Assembly (NCBI GenBank): GCA_033064195.1
Contig: JARBJD010000360.1
Coordinates: 1-64,000, forward strand
Direction: 5' to 3'
Source of the DNA: Blattamonas nauphoetae
Lineage: Eukaryota > Preaxostyla > Oxymonadida
DNA: 64,000 nucleotides
The notes under the pieces were generated by a model. The model saw nothing but the letters and a program-made list of their open reading frames with translations. It was not told the origin of the DNA and did no database searches. A program made the translations under genes and the position numbers. The first letter of the stretch is position 1, and every line of letters begins with the position of its first letter. Positions 19,424 to 30,084 of the stretch are shown here, piece after piece.

Positions 19424-22400
19424 TTAAACGATATGAAATTCATTAATGAACTCTGGTGATAAATCATCAATGGACACAGCATGATATTTTGTGTGTTGAA
19501 TTGGAACGTACACTATTTTTGACAGACATGTGAGACCATTCAGAAGTTCTGCCACCACATTTCCGTGTTTGTATTCAATGAATTGTCCAACAAATTGAAA
19601 CTGTCTTCGCTTCTTCTGAGACTTGGCAACAGTCTTGTCCAAATCAAGGTGGATCAACAGTATGTTTCCTGGTTTGTATTTCCATAACATCTGTGTTGTC
19701 TGTTGTCTTTGGATGTTCTTCACTTGTTCTTCACAACTGGAGATGGACAGTGCTTCGATTTCACGATTGTTTTGCGCTTGCTGTGGAGTGAACTTGTTCC
19801 AGTACGCTCGATGTGGAGTCATGTTGTAGTATTCCACCATCTGATTCATCATTGTATGATTTGCCATTTGTGTTGCATTGTCTTGAAATGTTGGTTTTCT
19901 TCAGAGACACACCTTTGATCTTGCATTTCTCATCGAGAGAGGAACACTTTGGTGCAAGACAGATCATCTGTTCACCTTCCTTCTCAATTGCTAATCCCAA
20001 CAACTTCTTCTCATCATCAACTCCTTTTTCAGGATTGGGAAACCATTCGTATTTGTGAGCATTATAGAATTCCTTGTCAGCAATCACGTGTTCAAATTGT
20101 TGATGAATTCCAGCATTTGGATCTCCACTAATTGTCCAGTATGCAGAGTCAGTATCTCCCTCGCAGAAGTGAATCTTGTTCATATCTAGACACTTGTACA
20201 TGAAGTTGTAGATGAAATTCAGATACCAGAACTTGGCATTATCGAGTGTGAATACTGCTTCTTGCAGACATGTTTTGCACGATGCTTTCTCTCTATCTTC
20301 AATCACAATGTAGTTGTCCTCATTAATTTCTCGAGTCGCCACAAACCCCTTCATCATTTGTTTCAAATATGTTCTCTTCTCATTGCAGATTGTGATCGAA
20401 TTGTACTTCTCAGTGTTCATTCCATCGTATCCGTAACTTCCATTGAGGTTGGTCTTACAGAATTGTTCTTTTCCTTTGTTTCCAACCTTCATTGCTTCAA
20501 TTCGATCATTCATGAATGAGGTCACAAATGGTTCAAATCCTGCGTGTCTCGAAAAGACCATCACACTCTTAATGTCATCAATAATGAAGTGGCAATAGTC
20601 GATGAGGAACCACAGATAGTATGTCGAAAAGAACATATACTGATCGTGTGTGCTCAAGAGTTGGGTCAGCTTCCTTTGCTTATCATCAGTCTTCAATCCA
20701 TGTTTCTTCATCAACGAATAAGTCTTCTCTCCAATGTTTTCTTCAGTCGTATTGACAATTATGTTTCTGAAGATTGGTGGGAAATTAATGAAATCATTAA
20801 TGTGTTTCTCATCGATGTGTCCCTTCAATTCAGCGACAAATAGTGTCTTCTGATTCTTGTTCTCGATGATCTCACGACATTCTTTCTCTCCTGTTGCGGT
20901 GTACAAACATCTTCCTGGCATGTATATTCTGTCTTTCGTGTATGGATTGTTCTTGTTCTTTATTGATGAGAAAGCACTTGGGTAGAGAGAGTTGAAATCA
21001 ACACCACACACGTGAGTCATTTTATGTTCAGTATCCTTGGAAATGACCTTACCGTCTTCGAACTTGAAGTGATTGATTGGAGTCACGTCTTTGATATTCT
21101 GTCGGTGCTGAACATTCGATAATCCACCAGTCACTGCTGCTCTCAACTTGTGATATGTTTGCTCATGTGTCAGAGTCATTGGCAAGGATTTCCAGATGCA
21201 ATATTTTTTCAGTTGGATTCTCAATCGTGTGAGATGTTCATCATGGTCTGACTTGTACGTGTTGCAGTAGTCACAGCAGATCTTTACGTTCTCTTTTGAA
21301 TGTCCTTTCGAATTATCGATTCTATCCAATGTTGGTCGTACTGCTTGTGTGAAGTGACATTTACATATGTAGCACACTTTCTTACATTGTTGAACAAACC
21401 ATTCATAGTCTGATTCAGTTACGTTTTTGTTAGTATTGCGATGCGCTTTCTGGTCTTGATAAATGTATCCTTCAACTTTGTATTTCCAGTATTGTTTTGT
21501 GATTTTTATGGGACCAGATTCGTCACATTCATTATAGTCAGCATCAATATCAAAGTCCTTATAGGCACATTCATACTTGATTGCTGAAGCATTTGCTGAC
21601 AATGAGAGATTGTACAACATGTCCACTTTGTATTGGAAGTTCAAATTGATCAGATTGTCCAGTGGTGCAATCATGCATTCGACGTCTCTGATGTTGTAGA
21701 ATTTCAGATAGTCCCATCTGTTCTTGAATCCTTGCTTCTTCCAATCATCGAGGTACATTTGGTAATCGGTGTCGGACATTTCACTGTTGTTCAGACTGGA
21801 GTAGAATTCATATTTGGAGAAAGGTTCTTGTTTGCTCAACACTGTGTCGTAATCTGATGAATCAAAAGATTCGTAAGCAAAGAACGATTTCTGAAGTGTG
21901 GTGTTTCCTCCGAAGGCTTTAACTGCATTATCCAAAGTCATTGGTCCTGTGTATGACATCATGTCAATGAATCGAAGTACCTGTTGGGTTTTCTCATGTC
22001 TGATCAATACTTGTTTGTACTTTGTTGTGGATCCAAGGAAGCTCACCACTTTCCAATCCTTGTCAACGAGATCACGGAAGATGAGATTGATGTCGAATCT
22101 GGAGCTGTTGAACCCAATCACACTGACTTCATTTTGTGAAGGAATCTCTGGGTCTTCATATTGGTTGTCCTCTAGAACTGTTTCTGCGTATTTGAAGAGT
22201 TCTCTAATCCATTGCTTCACAAAGTCTTTTCCATCTCGAAGATCAAAGTAGATTGACTTCACTCCTGATTTTGTCTTAATTGCTGATGCGACGGAGAGAG
22301 GCTTCAAGTGTGAGATTAATTGTGTATTGTCATCAGAGAAAAGATTGTCAAGAATGAGATCCTCCATTGTTTCGAAATCGTATGTGATGTAGTACTGTGT

Positions 22401-24030
22401 TGGTTTGAATTCGTCTTGTCTCTTATGTGCCATCAGAAATTCATGAGTTCTATTGTTGAGAATATGTGGAACGTACGGTCTTGGTGTTCTGTCAAGTGTA
22501 ATCTTTTTCACATGTTTGCCATCAAGTTCTTTACAATCAGCAAGATGCTTTTCATAATCTCTCGAGAAGTGTGAATCCTTCACTTGGAATCCTCTTGATT
22601 GACAGTACGGACAGAGTTTATAACCAGTGAGTTTCTCAGGATCTGAAATAAACATTACATGAACAAGAGTTGCCGTGAGAAGAACCATGAGAATTGGAAC
22701 AACTAGTGCATCATCATTCTCGTTGATATATGATTGACTGAGGAAGTATCGTTTCTTATCCTCATCGTATTCATAGATGTGAACAGTTATATTTAGTATT
22801 TTCATTGTTTCTTCCATGTCTGATGCAATATCAAATCCAGGATAGTTTTTCAAGTGTTCAGTTAATTGTTGTTGTGTTGGATTGGTTAGATTCTTGCATT
22901 TGGCAAACAGTCTATGAGCTTCAGCATTTCTGGTTTTGGCGGAATTTTATTCCCAGGTGTATCTGGAAGTGTTATGTGTGAAACAGCTTGAAAGAAACAA
23001 ATATTGTATGGTGAATCAATGTACTTGATATTGTGTTTCTTTATGTGTTCAGTAAGAATGGCGTTCGCTTTTCCAGCAACAGGGAATCTGTAAACAGCAA
23101 CCAGAATTGAATGAAAAGCAATGAACATTGTCTTTGTATCCATCAGAGTTCTCTCTTGTGATTCTTTGATAAGATTGATCGCATATTTTAAATATTCATC
23201 GATGTCTCCTTCACTTCGAATCACTGTTGGGAAACTCTTTGATGTGTTCTCCAATTCTGGTCTGAAATCCTTGTATGTTGTCTCGTCTTTGTCTTTCCTC
23301 TCAACGATCTTACCGAAGTCAATACTAATCTTGAATGGATGATCCTTCTCTTTTTCATACACTGCTTTGATGAATGTGGTGATTTCCTCAACGTTCATTA
23401 GATGATTGTGGAAGTACAACTGATATGGCTTTCCATTTTCACTCACTTTCTCGATCTCATTCTTTTTGAACTTCCTACGTGCGTTTGTCAGACACTCATT
23501 GAAACCAAGTTTGTTTCGTGGTTCAGCGAGTAAGATGCACTCGTTAAATCCATCAAATTCCTTCACTTTTCTTGTTTCCATTTGTTCATTCTTTTTCTGA
23601 ATTACCAACAGATTCTTCATCCAATGATCCATCAGCTTCTCTTCTATCGACTTCAGTTTCCGTGTGATCTTGAACACTTGCTTCTTCAATTCAGCTTCGT
23701 TCACTCTTGGATTTGCTTTCATATTTTGGATACTTGCTTTCATTTCTTCATCAATCCTCTTGTGTTCATACTGATCTTCAGATGTCATCAGTTGTTGGTT
23801 TTCAATTTTGCTCAGAAATGTTGAAAGAGTCTCGCCAGGAGGTGACTGAAGATATCCGACGTCTGGATTCTTAAGCATAGACATGAGATATGCGTTCTGA
23901 TGTGCGTAGTTTCTGCTGTTTGGATCATAGATGCGATCACGACCATATTTATCCTTGAATTCAAATGTGGTGTCGGGAAATGGTTGTTTGATTTTTGTGA
24001 TGGCAGATACTACAGACTTCAAAGGAGTTG
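19424..24030 (-). pseudogene. Polinton integrase and pPolB remnant block, broken
   Basis: The integrase C-terminal part (NMTPHRAYWNKF, YKPGNILLIH) and most of the polymerase are recognisable, closely similar to copy A. Polymerase landmarks present: OTU-like and zinc-finger regions (CPYCQSRG), Exo I YDFETME, Exo II NSSRFDINL, Exo III YNIRDVEC, the HNH-type insert (CYICKCHF, PTLDRIDN, CCDYCNTYK), DFNSLYPS, NGSYGYDG and EGDTDSAYW. The block is broken, with about three breaks. Its polymerase start codon region is where the unknown TIR element 24031-29026 is inserted; the upstream control sequence continues beyond it at 29027. Confidence 0.88.
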
Positions 24031-24060
24031 GGGTCATTTTTTCGAGACTCTCCATCTTCG

Positions 24061-25017
24061 TTTTTTTCGTTTAATCAATCTATTTCATTCTATCTAAGAT
24101 ATTCTTTGGGGGAAAATTGCAGAAATTGCGTATCCACCAGAGATCCTAGATCGAACCCACTAAGTATTTTCAAACAGCTCAAACATGACGGACACTCTCG
24201 TTTGATTTCTCGCACTCTTTATTATCATCAAACTTGTGTCTTGTTCTCTTCTAGGCACACAATATTATATATTATCCACTCACTCCGTGATCCTCCACAT
24301 TTCTCCAATGTGATCACCCTGGAAGTGAAGAGTCAAAAATCACTTCTCCACAACATCCCACTGGCTGTAATAGTGTCCATTTTCCTTCCTTTCGTTACTA
24401 GAACTTTCCTCTTCTCCTTATTCAGGATCCTATTCATCTTTGAAGATCCTCCACCAGATTTCGTAATACTCGAACCAAAACAACAGTCAGGCGATCATCT
24501 CCATCAATACAATCATCAATCTCAGAACCACTACCACTTCAGCCCCTTTCGAATCGTATTCTTCGTGATTGTTGCATCAAAGAGAATGATGTCTGCAATG
24601 TTACTTCATGTCAGTTTTAACCCCTCAGGCATCTGTCGCTTGGATACTAGTGTCATTTTTTGTCCGTTCAAACCTGTATTCATGCTGACATATAATTGAA
24701 ACATGCTCTTCCAATGATCCCAAACAGCATCATCGACAACCAGACAAGTTTGTCCCTTTTTACTCAAACGATGAGCAGAAACTTTTTTTCAAGATCTTAT
24801 TGCTCCTTGAAAGTGGGATAGGATGAATCCCGTGTTGGATCAGGTCTGTGAACCGATGGGCATTGTTTTCGTTCATTCATTGACTGTGTCATTCTTTCCG
24901 TCCAAATATCGTATTCAAATCATCGCTTATTTATGTTTCATTGTACGTCTTCTCAACAGTGTCGATTATTTCTCATTTAAGTCCTATCAAACCATTCAAA
25001 ACACTGATCGTCATCTA
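24061..25017. other. Left interior of the TIR element, no clear gene
   Basis: Serine-, phenylalanine- and leucine-rich open frames on + without a known motif (for example around 24028-24699). A GGGTTCGATC-like B box on - near 24150 lacks a tRNA context. Codon-like texture around 24820-25010 (GIVFVHSLTVSFFPS) hints at old coding sequence, but I cannot delimit it. Confidence 0.3.
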
Positions 25018-26500
25018 TTTCCTCAAATGGGCTCTTTCTGCACTCGAAAGTGTGGAGATGTGAAAGAACAATCCCAAAAGCGCCCCAGAATTCAATAGAT
25101 TCCCTTCAATCTCGCTACGGGAATGAAGAGGATCCTCAAACTGAAGACGAAGAGATGCCCGAAGACGAGCCGGTCGACTCAAACTGCATGTCAAAATGCT
25201 GTCTGCACAGCATGCCGATCTGCGTTGCCGAATTTCAAGACTGTTATTTCGACTGCCAAGATGAATCCGTGAAGCCATCCCTGTCTCGTCTCTCTGACGC
25301 AAAATTACAGTCTCAAGCAATCAATCGCCCAAAAGAAGGGAAAGAAGAGGAGTCCGAATGTCTTTCGGCAAGAATGGTTCGACTGAATGATTCTGAGAAG
25401 GCTCGCAAGGAAGCTAAGCAACAAGGGGAGGAACTGCAGAAGAAGGCGGAGGCGATTAAATAGCACAGAGAAGACATCGAACACATCAGCAGTGAGTGCA
25501 GGAAAAGAGCGGATTCAATCAACCTCAACCAGCTGTCTCCAGTTAATAACCCTCTCTCTGTCCTCAGCGACGATCTGGATGATTACGTGAAGGGAAGCGA
25601 CGAAGGAAGATGCGATGCTCGCTGTGCAACGAAGAAGAGAAAGTGTGAAGACTACGTGTTGACTGGGTGTCTGCCAGGCAGCTCGGAAGGACTCGTCGAT
25701 GACGACTTTGGGCGAATCGGGACTTGTGTTGCAGACGGCCTGGAGGATTGCGAGACAACACTCTCCGAAATCAGCCTCGTCTTCTCGCCCCGTTCACGAG
25801 ACGCCTCATTGTCTCCTCTCTCCTTCCCAACCAATCTCCCTCCACACGCCGAATAAGACGAAGAGTGTCTGATGCAGTGCGAGGACGTTTAATAGGAATG
25901 CATTCTCGATTGCGACTCACACAGTGCGTAGTCAGCCAGCATCGAAGATTACTTCGAAGCTGCTCAAATTTCACAGACAGGAGGCGAAAGGGAGGACAGA
26001 GTGCGTTACGAAGGTCCAAAACTGCAACAAAACTCATCAGCAATACATCTCGACGTACAGACAACACAAATCAAGGCCCAAAGTTCATTCGATGTCCTGT
26101 TCACAGAGGATCCGTCGAACCACTCCATCACCTCGTCCAGCGACGAAGGGACCACAGCGCGTCATCAACCATCTTGAACAATGTCATCGCTTCCGTGAGA
26201 GACTGTCTAACAGAATACGATTCCAATTTTGACGATTGCTTGTCGACTGAAGGACTGAACGGAGGGTTCGAAGGGGAATCGTGTGAGTTGATGAAAAACG
26301 AATGCGATCGCCACTACGATCGATTCTTGGAAAGCTGCCACTCTCGCTCAACTCGCACCCTTTCTCAACATCGACTCCACTCCGCTCGACAATCATTTCA
26401 CCATCCTCAACTGCACCGAACTGCTCACCCACACATCCAATCTCTTCATCGTCTTCCAAAAAACATTGAAATAAACAGGAAGAGAGACTGCGATGGTTGA
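25018..26500 (+). pseudogene. Decayed Cys-rich protein gene (host-like cargo)
   Basis: The + strand shows recurring cysteine clusters in successive, interrupted frames: CMSKCCLHSMPICVAEFQDC at about 25186, RCDARCATKKRKCEDYVLTGC at about 25610, GTCVADGLEDC at about 25722, and RDCLTEYDSNFDDC with NECDRHYDRFLESC at about 26205-26340. Spacing C..(K/R)C.....C.....(D/E)C recurs, so this was probably one repetitive Cys-rich (perhaps secreted) protein. Several in-frame stops and frame changes, for example the TAG at 25461-25463 and around 25860-25930, show it is not functional as read, unless some are introns. The family is unknown to me. It lies inside the TIR element and is likely captured host sequence. 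Confidence 0.45.
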
Positions 26501-26880
26501 CTGAGATGAGATGGAAGGAAGTCGAGACGATGAGGGCGAATGTGACCAAGACGCTCGTTCTGTCGATTCTGAAGCTGGCGAAGCTTGTCGATCTGAAGTC
26601 GTTCTTCCCACCATTCAACATACCCGAAGACACCCTCTGCCACTTCATAGCTCTCGGGCCATATCAATACACTTTGTTGCTCTCTTCCACAGCTTCGTGT
26701 GTCATCATCTCTTGAACAACTTCGTTCGACGGATACGTAACAAATCGACTCAACACAAGAGCATCAACTGAACCCCACCCTTGCTGAGCTCACAGCTTGA
26801 CACAACTCTCACGTTGATACGAACTCCGTGATTCGGTGTTGTTTCGACGACAAATCGCTCGCAAAATTAGGAGATGTAGC
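26501..26880 (+). other. Coding-like sequence left of the minisatellite
   Basis: Two overlapping + frames with non-repetitive, mixed composition, such as VTKTLVLSILKLAKLVDLK (about 26530) and CHFIALGPYQYTLLLSS (about 26640). The texture resembles protein-coding DNA that has shifted frame, but I recognise no family. It leads straight into the 34-bp minisatellite. Confidence 0.25.
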
Positions 26881-28506
26881 GAACATCGAAGAGGAGTGAA
26901 CAAACAAGAAGCGCGAGGAACAAAGAGGAGAGAACAAACAAGAAGCGCGAGGAACGAAGAGGAGAGAGCAACAAAGACGCGCGTGGAACGAAGAGGATAG
27001 AACAAACAAGAAGCGCGAGGAACGAAGAGGAGAGAACAAACAAGAAGCGCGAGGAACGAAGAGGAGAGAACAAACAAGAAGCGCGAGGAACGAAGAGGAG
27101 AGAACAAACAAGAAGCGCGAGGAACGAAGAGGATAGAACAAACAAGAAGCGCGAGGAACGAAGAGGAGAGAACAAACAAGAAGCGCGAGGAACGAAGAGG
27201 AGAGAACAAACAAGAAGCGCGAGGAACGAAGAGGAGAGAACAAACAAGAAGCGCGAGGAACGAAGAGGAGAGAACAAACAAGAAGCGCGAGGAACGAAGA
27301 GGAGAGAACAAACAAGAAGCGCGAGGAACGAAGAGGAGAGAACAAACAAGAAGCGCGAGGAACGAAGAGGAGAGAACAAACAAGAAGCGCGAGGAACAAA
27401 GAGGAGAGAACAAACAAGAAGCGCGTGGAACGAAGAGGAGAGAACAAACAAGAAGCGCGAGGAACGAAGAGGAGAGAACAAACAAGAAGCGCGAGGAACA
27501 AAGAGGAGAGAACAAACAAGAAGCGCGAGGAACGAAGAGGAGAGAACAAACAAGAAGCGCGAGGAACGAAGAGGAGAGAACAAACAAGAAGCGCGAGGAA
27601 CGAAGAGGAGAGAACAAACAAGAAGCGCGAGGAACGAAGAGGAGAGAACAAACAAGAAGCGCGAGGAACGAAGAGGAGAGAACAAACAAGAAGCGCGAGG
27701 AACGAAGAGGAGAGAACAAACAAGAAGCGAGGAACGAAGAGGAGAGAACAAACAAGAAGCGCGAGGAACGAAGAGGAGAGAACAAACAAGAAGCGCGAGG
27801 AACGAAGAGGAGAGAACAAACAAGAAGCGCGAGGAACGAAGAGGAGAGAACAAACAAGAAGCGCGAGGAACGAAGAGGAGAGAACAAACAAGAAGCGCGA
27901 GGAACGAAGAGGAGAGAACAAACAAGAAGCGCGAGGAACGAAGAGGAGAGAACAAACAAGAAGCGCGAGGAACGAAGAGGAGAGAACAAACAAGAAGCGC
28001 GAGGAACGAAGAGGAGAGAACAAACAAGCGCGAGGAACGAAGAGGAGAGAACAAACAAGAAGCGCGAGGAACGAAGAGGAGAGAACAAACAAGAAGCGCG
28101 AGGAACGAAGAGGAGAGAACAAACAAGAAGCGCGAGGAACGAAGAGGAGAGAACAAACAAGAAGCGCGAGGAACGAAGAGGAGAGAACAAACAAGAAGCG
28201 CGAGGAACGAAGAGGAGAGAACAAACAAGAAGCGCGAGGAACGAAGAGGAGAGAACAAACAAGAAGCGCGAGGAACGAAGAGGAGAGAACAAACAAGAAG
28301 CGCGTGGAACGAAGAGGAGAGAACAAACAAGAAGCGCGAGGAACGAAGAGGAGAGAACAAACAAGAAGCGCGAGGAACGAAGAGGAGAGAACAACAAAGA
28401 CGCGCGTGGAACGAAGAGGAGAGAACAAACAAGAAGCGCGAGGAACGAAGAGGAGAGAACAAACAAGAAGCGCGAGGAACGAAGAGGAGAGAACAACAAA
28501 GATGCA
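26881..28506. repeat. 34-bp minisatellite (about 48 copies)
   Basis: Nearly identical tandem units of 34 bp with the core GAACGAAGAGGAGAGAACAA followed by an AAGAAGCGC-type end. Occasional variants are GAACAAAG, GCGTGGAAC, and shorter units near 27728 and 28027. The - strand has no stop codon in any of the three frames across the whole array, and one + frame is also open over 378 codons. On + the translation is extremely basic (ERTNKKREERRGENKQEARG); on - it is Leu/Phe/Ser-rich. High homogeneity implies recent expansion or homogenisation. No evidence that it is translated. Confidence 0.95.
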
Positions 28507-29026
28507 AGTGGATAAAACTGGACAATACAAACTGAGAACGCATTCTTTCTTGGATGAATAACTGTTTGAGAAGTGTCAAGCCTCCCAAACGCAATTTCCA
28601 TGTGGATCTTGCGGCTGGCTACCACGGACCGAATCTACCCGACATTCCCACTTTCAATCTGTTTCTCTTCATTTCTTCTGCATCGTGTGGTGTCAACTCC
28701 AAACGTAGATAAGTTTGTCGATCTGCTGCAGATAAACATTCGCCTTCTCAAATCCCAACTTGAGCGCTGAACACAACTCATTTTGTCTTGTATCAATTGA
28801 ACATATCATCTTTTTTTGATTGTTTATATCTGTTTCGTCGCAATAAATTGTGTTAGGCCAGATTTTACTGGAAATGAAGTGATCATCCCAAATTATAAAA
28901 TGAACAGATCCAAACTTGTGAATGATTGAAAAACCAAACTTTTCCCCCAAGTTTCTGCTTGATTAATATAAATCAATCTGGAATCTGTCAAAAAACGGGG
29001 GTGGAGAGTCTCGAAAAAAAACACTC
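28507..29026. other. Right interior of the TIR element
   Basis: A short + coding-like segment (HVDLAAGYHGPNLPDIPTFN frame, about 28598-28660), then A/T-rich non-coding DNA up to the right terminal inverted repeat at 29002-29026. No gene can be defined. Confidence 0.3.
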
Positions 29027-29265
29027 AGTTGTCATTTTAATCCAATTAAAAAAACAAAAAAGAAAAAAAGTTTAGTGTTTATTCTGAGTTGTTGTGAACA
29101 AGTAAAAAAATAATTAAAACGTCCATTTTTTTGACTATACTCCAGCAATGAGCAGAGAACATACAAGAGATGACAATTTTGAAGAACTATTGACCGACCA
29201 AAAGTGCCCCAGGTGCCCCAGGTGGATCGGCTTTTTAAATTGGTTTTTATTTTTGGAGGTCCACA
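29027..29265. other. Polinton copy B segment between two insertions
   Basis: Continues the polymerase upstream region: AGTTGTCATTTTAATCC, the A/T-rich box, then the left arm of the fold-back repeat (29200-29265). The same order is found at 48088-48347 in tandem unit 1. It ends at the GGTCCACA copy that flanks the hAT element. Confidence 0.8.
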
Positions 29266-29276
29266 CAGGGCTTTCC

Positions 29277-30084
29277 AAAAATACCCATAATTTTCTGGAT
29301 CCATTGGATTAATTAAAAACGCGACAATTAAGCATTTGACTTTGGTGATACAATATTACTACATTTAACCATCTTGAAAAAGCGAAAGTGAGAGTTTAAT
29401 AAAAATGGGGATTTTTGCATAGAGAATAAAGGGGACTTGACGATCTGCCGTTCCAACGATGAGACTCTGAAAGGAAAGGGTCAGACTAGTCTATGATACG
29501 GTGATTGGAGATGGTGGAAAGTGTGAGATGAAGTGTGTCCGATCCTTCATTATCTTCCTTTAGGGAAAATGAGAGTGAGAGGTTGCAGTTTGGTTTTATT
29601 GCCTAATTCTTCATTTTTAGGGATGGAACTGGAGAAATATCTTCTTTGAATGATATTTAGGATGTACCGTGGAAATAAGTCATTCCTGATCGTCTGGTTG
29701 GGACAGAGAGTGGGTGTCAGCTGCTCATTTTCCTCAGCTTGTATGTTTCCTCGAGGTGAAGCGTGGAAGTTTGTAGTTCTTTTTCATCATCTCTTAACTT
29801 TCCTATAGGTGAAGCTTGTGAGATTGTTGTTCGTTTTGCTCGGCATATATCTTTCTTCGAGGAGATATTTTGCAGAGAGTGGTTGGGTTCGGCCTACAGG
29901 AATGGTCTTCAAGTGGAGGTGCGGGAGTATGTTGATCGTTTTGCCGAGATGACTCATGTTTGCTCGAAGGAGCCGAGGTTTGATAACAAACTGCCGATCG
30001 CTTGCTGAAGGGGAGTTTTGATCCGAACGAGTTTGTAAGTCGAAGGGAAGCTTTGCATACTGTTTTTCAGTGCGAGGGGGAAGG
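29277..30084 (+). other. hAT 1 left interior with possible host-derived coding
   Basis: The subterminal 22 bases after the terminal repeat match the right subterminal part of hAT 2. From about 29763 a + frame reads GEACEIVVRFARHISFFEE and YRNGLQVEVREYVDRFAEM up to 30008. An overlapping frame then reads MLKGSFDPNEFVSRREALHT into the minisatellite. The non-repetitive texture suggests a captured gene fragment with a frame change, but no family was recognised. Confidence 0.35.

Larger units (their letters stand above)
24031..29026. mobile_element. 4,996-bp TIR element of unknown family
   Basis: The ends carry imperfect inverted repeats of 24/25 bp, identical over CGAGACTCTCCA and the preceding T-run (24037-24054; 29002-29019 on the other strand). 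AGTTG flanks both sides (24026-24030 and 29027-29031). The uninterrupted site is preserved at 48085-48095, 52782-52792 and 57269-57279, where a single AGTTG is followed by TCATTTTAATCC. A 5-bp duplication fits no common family that I could match with these termini. Inside: a decayed Cys-rich gene, low-complexity coding-like sequence and a 1.6-kb minisatellite. No transposase is visible, so it appears non-autonomous. Confidence 0.8.

Noticed and set aside
24110-24170. Second tRNA-like B box on the - strand
   Set aside because: Isolated GGGTTCGATC match without any other tRNA feature.
26790-28625. Leu/Phe/Ser-rich - strand ORFs of about 600 codons
   Set aside because: Shadow translations of the 34-bp minisatellite; no non-repetitive conserved domain.
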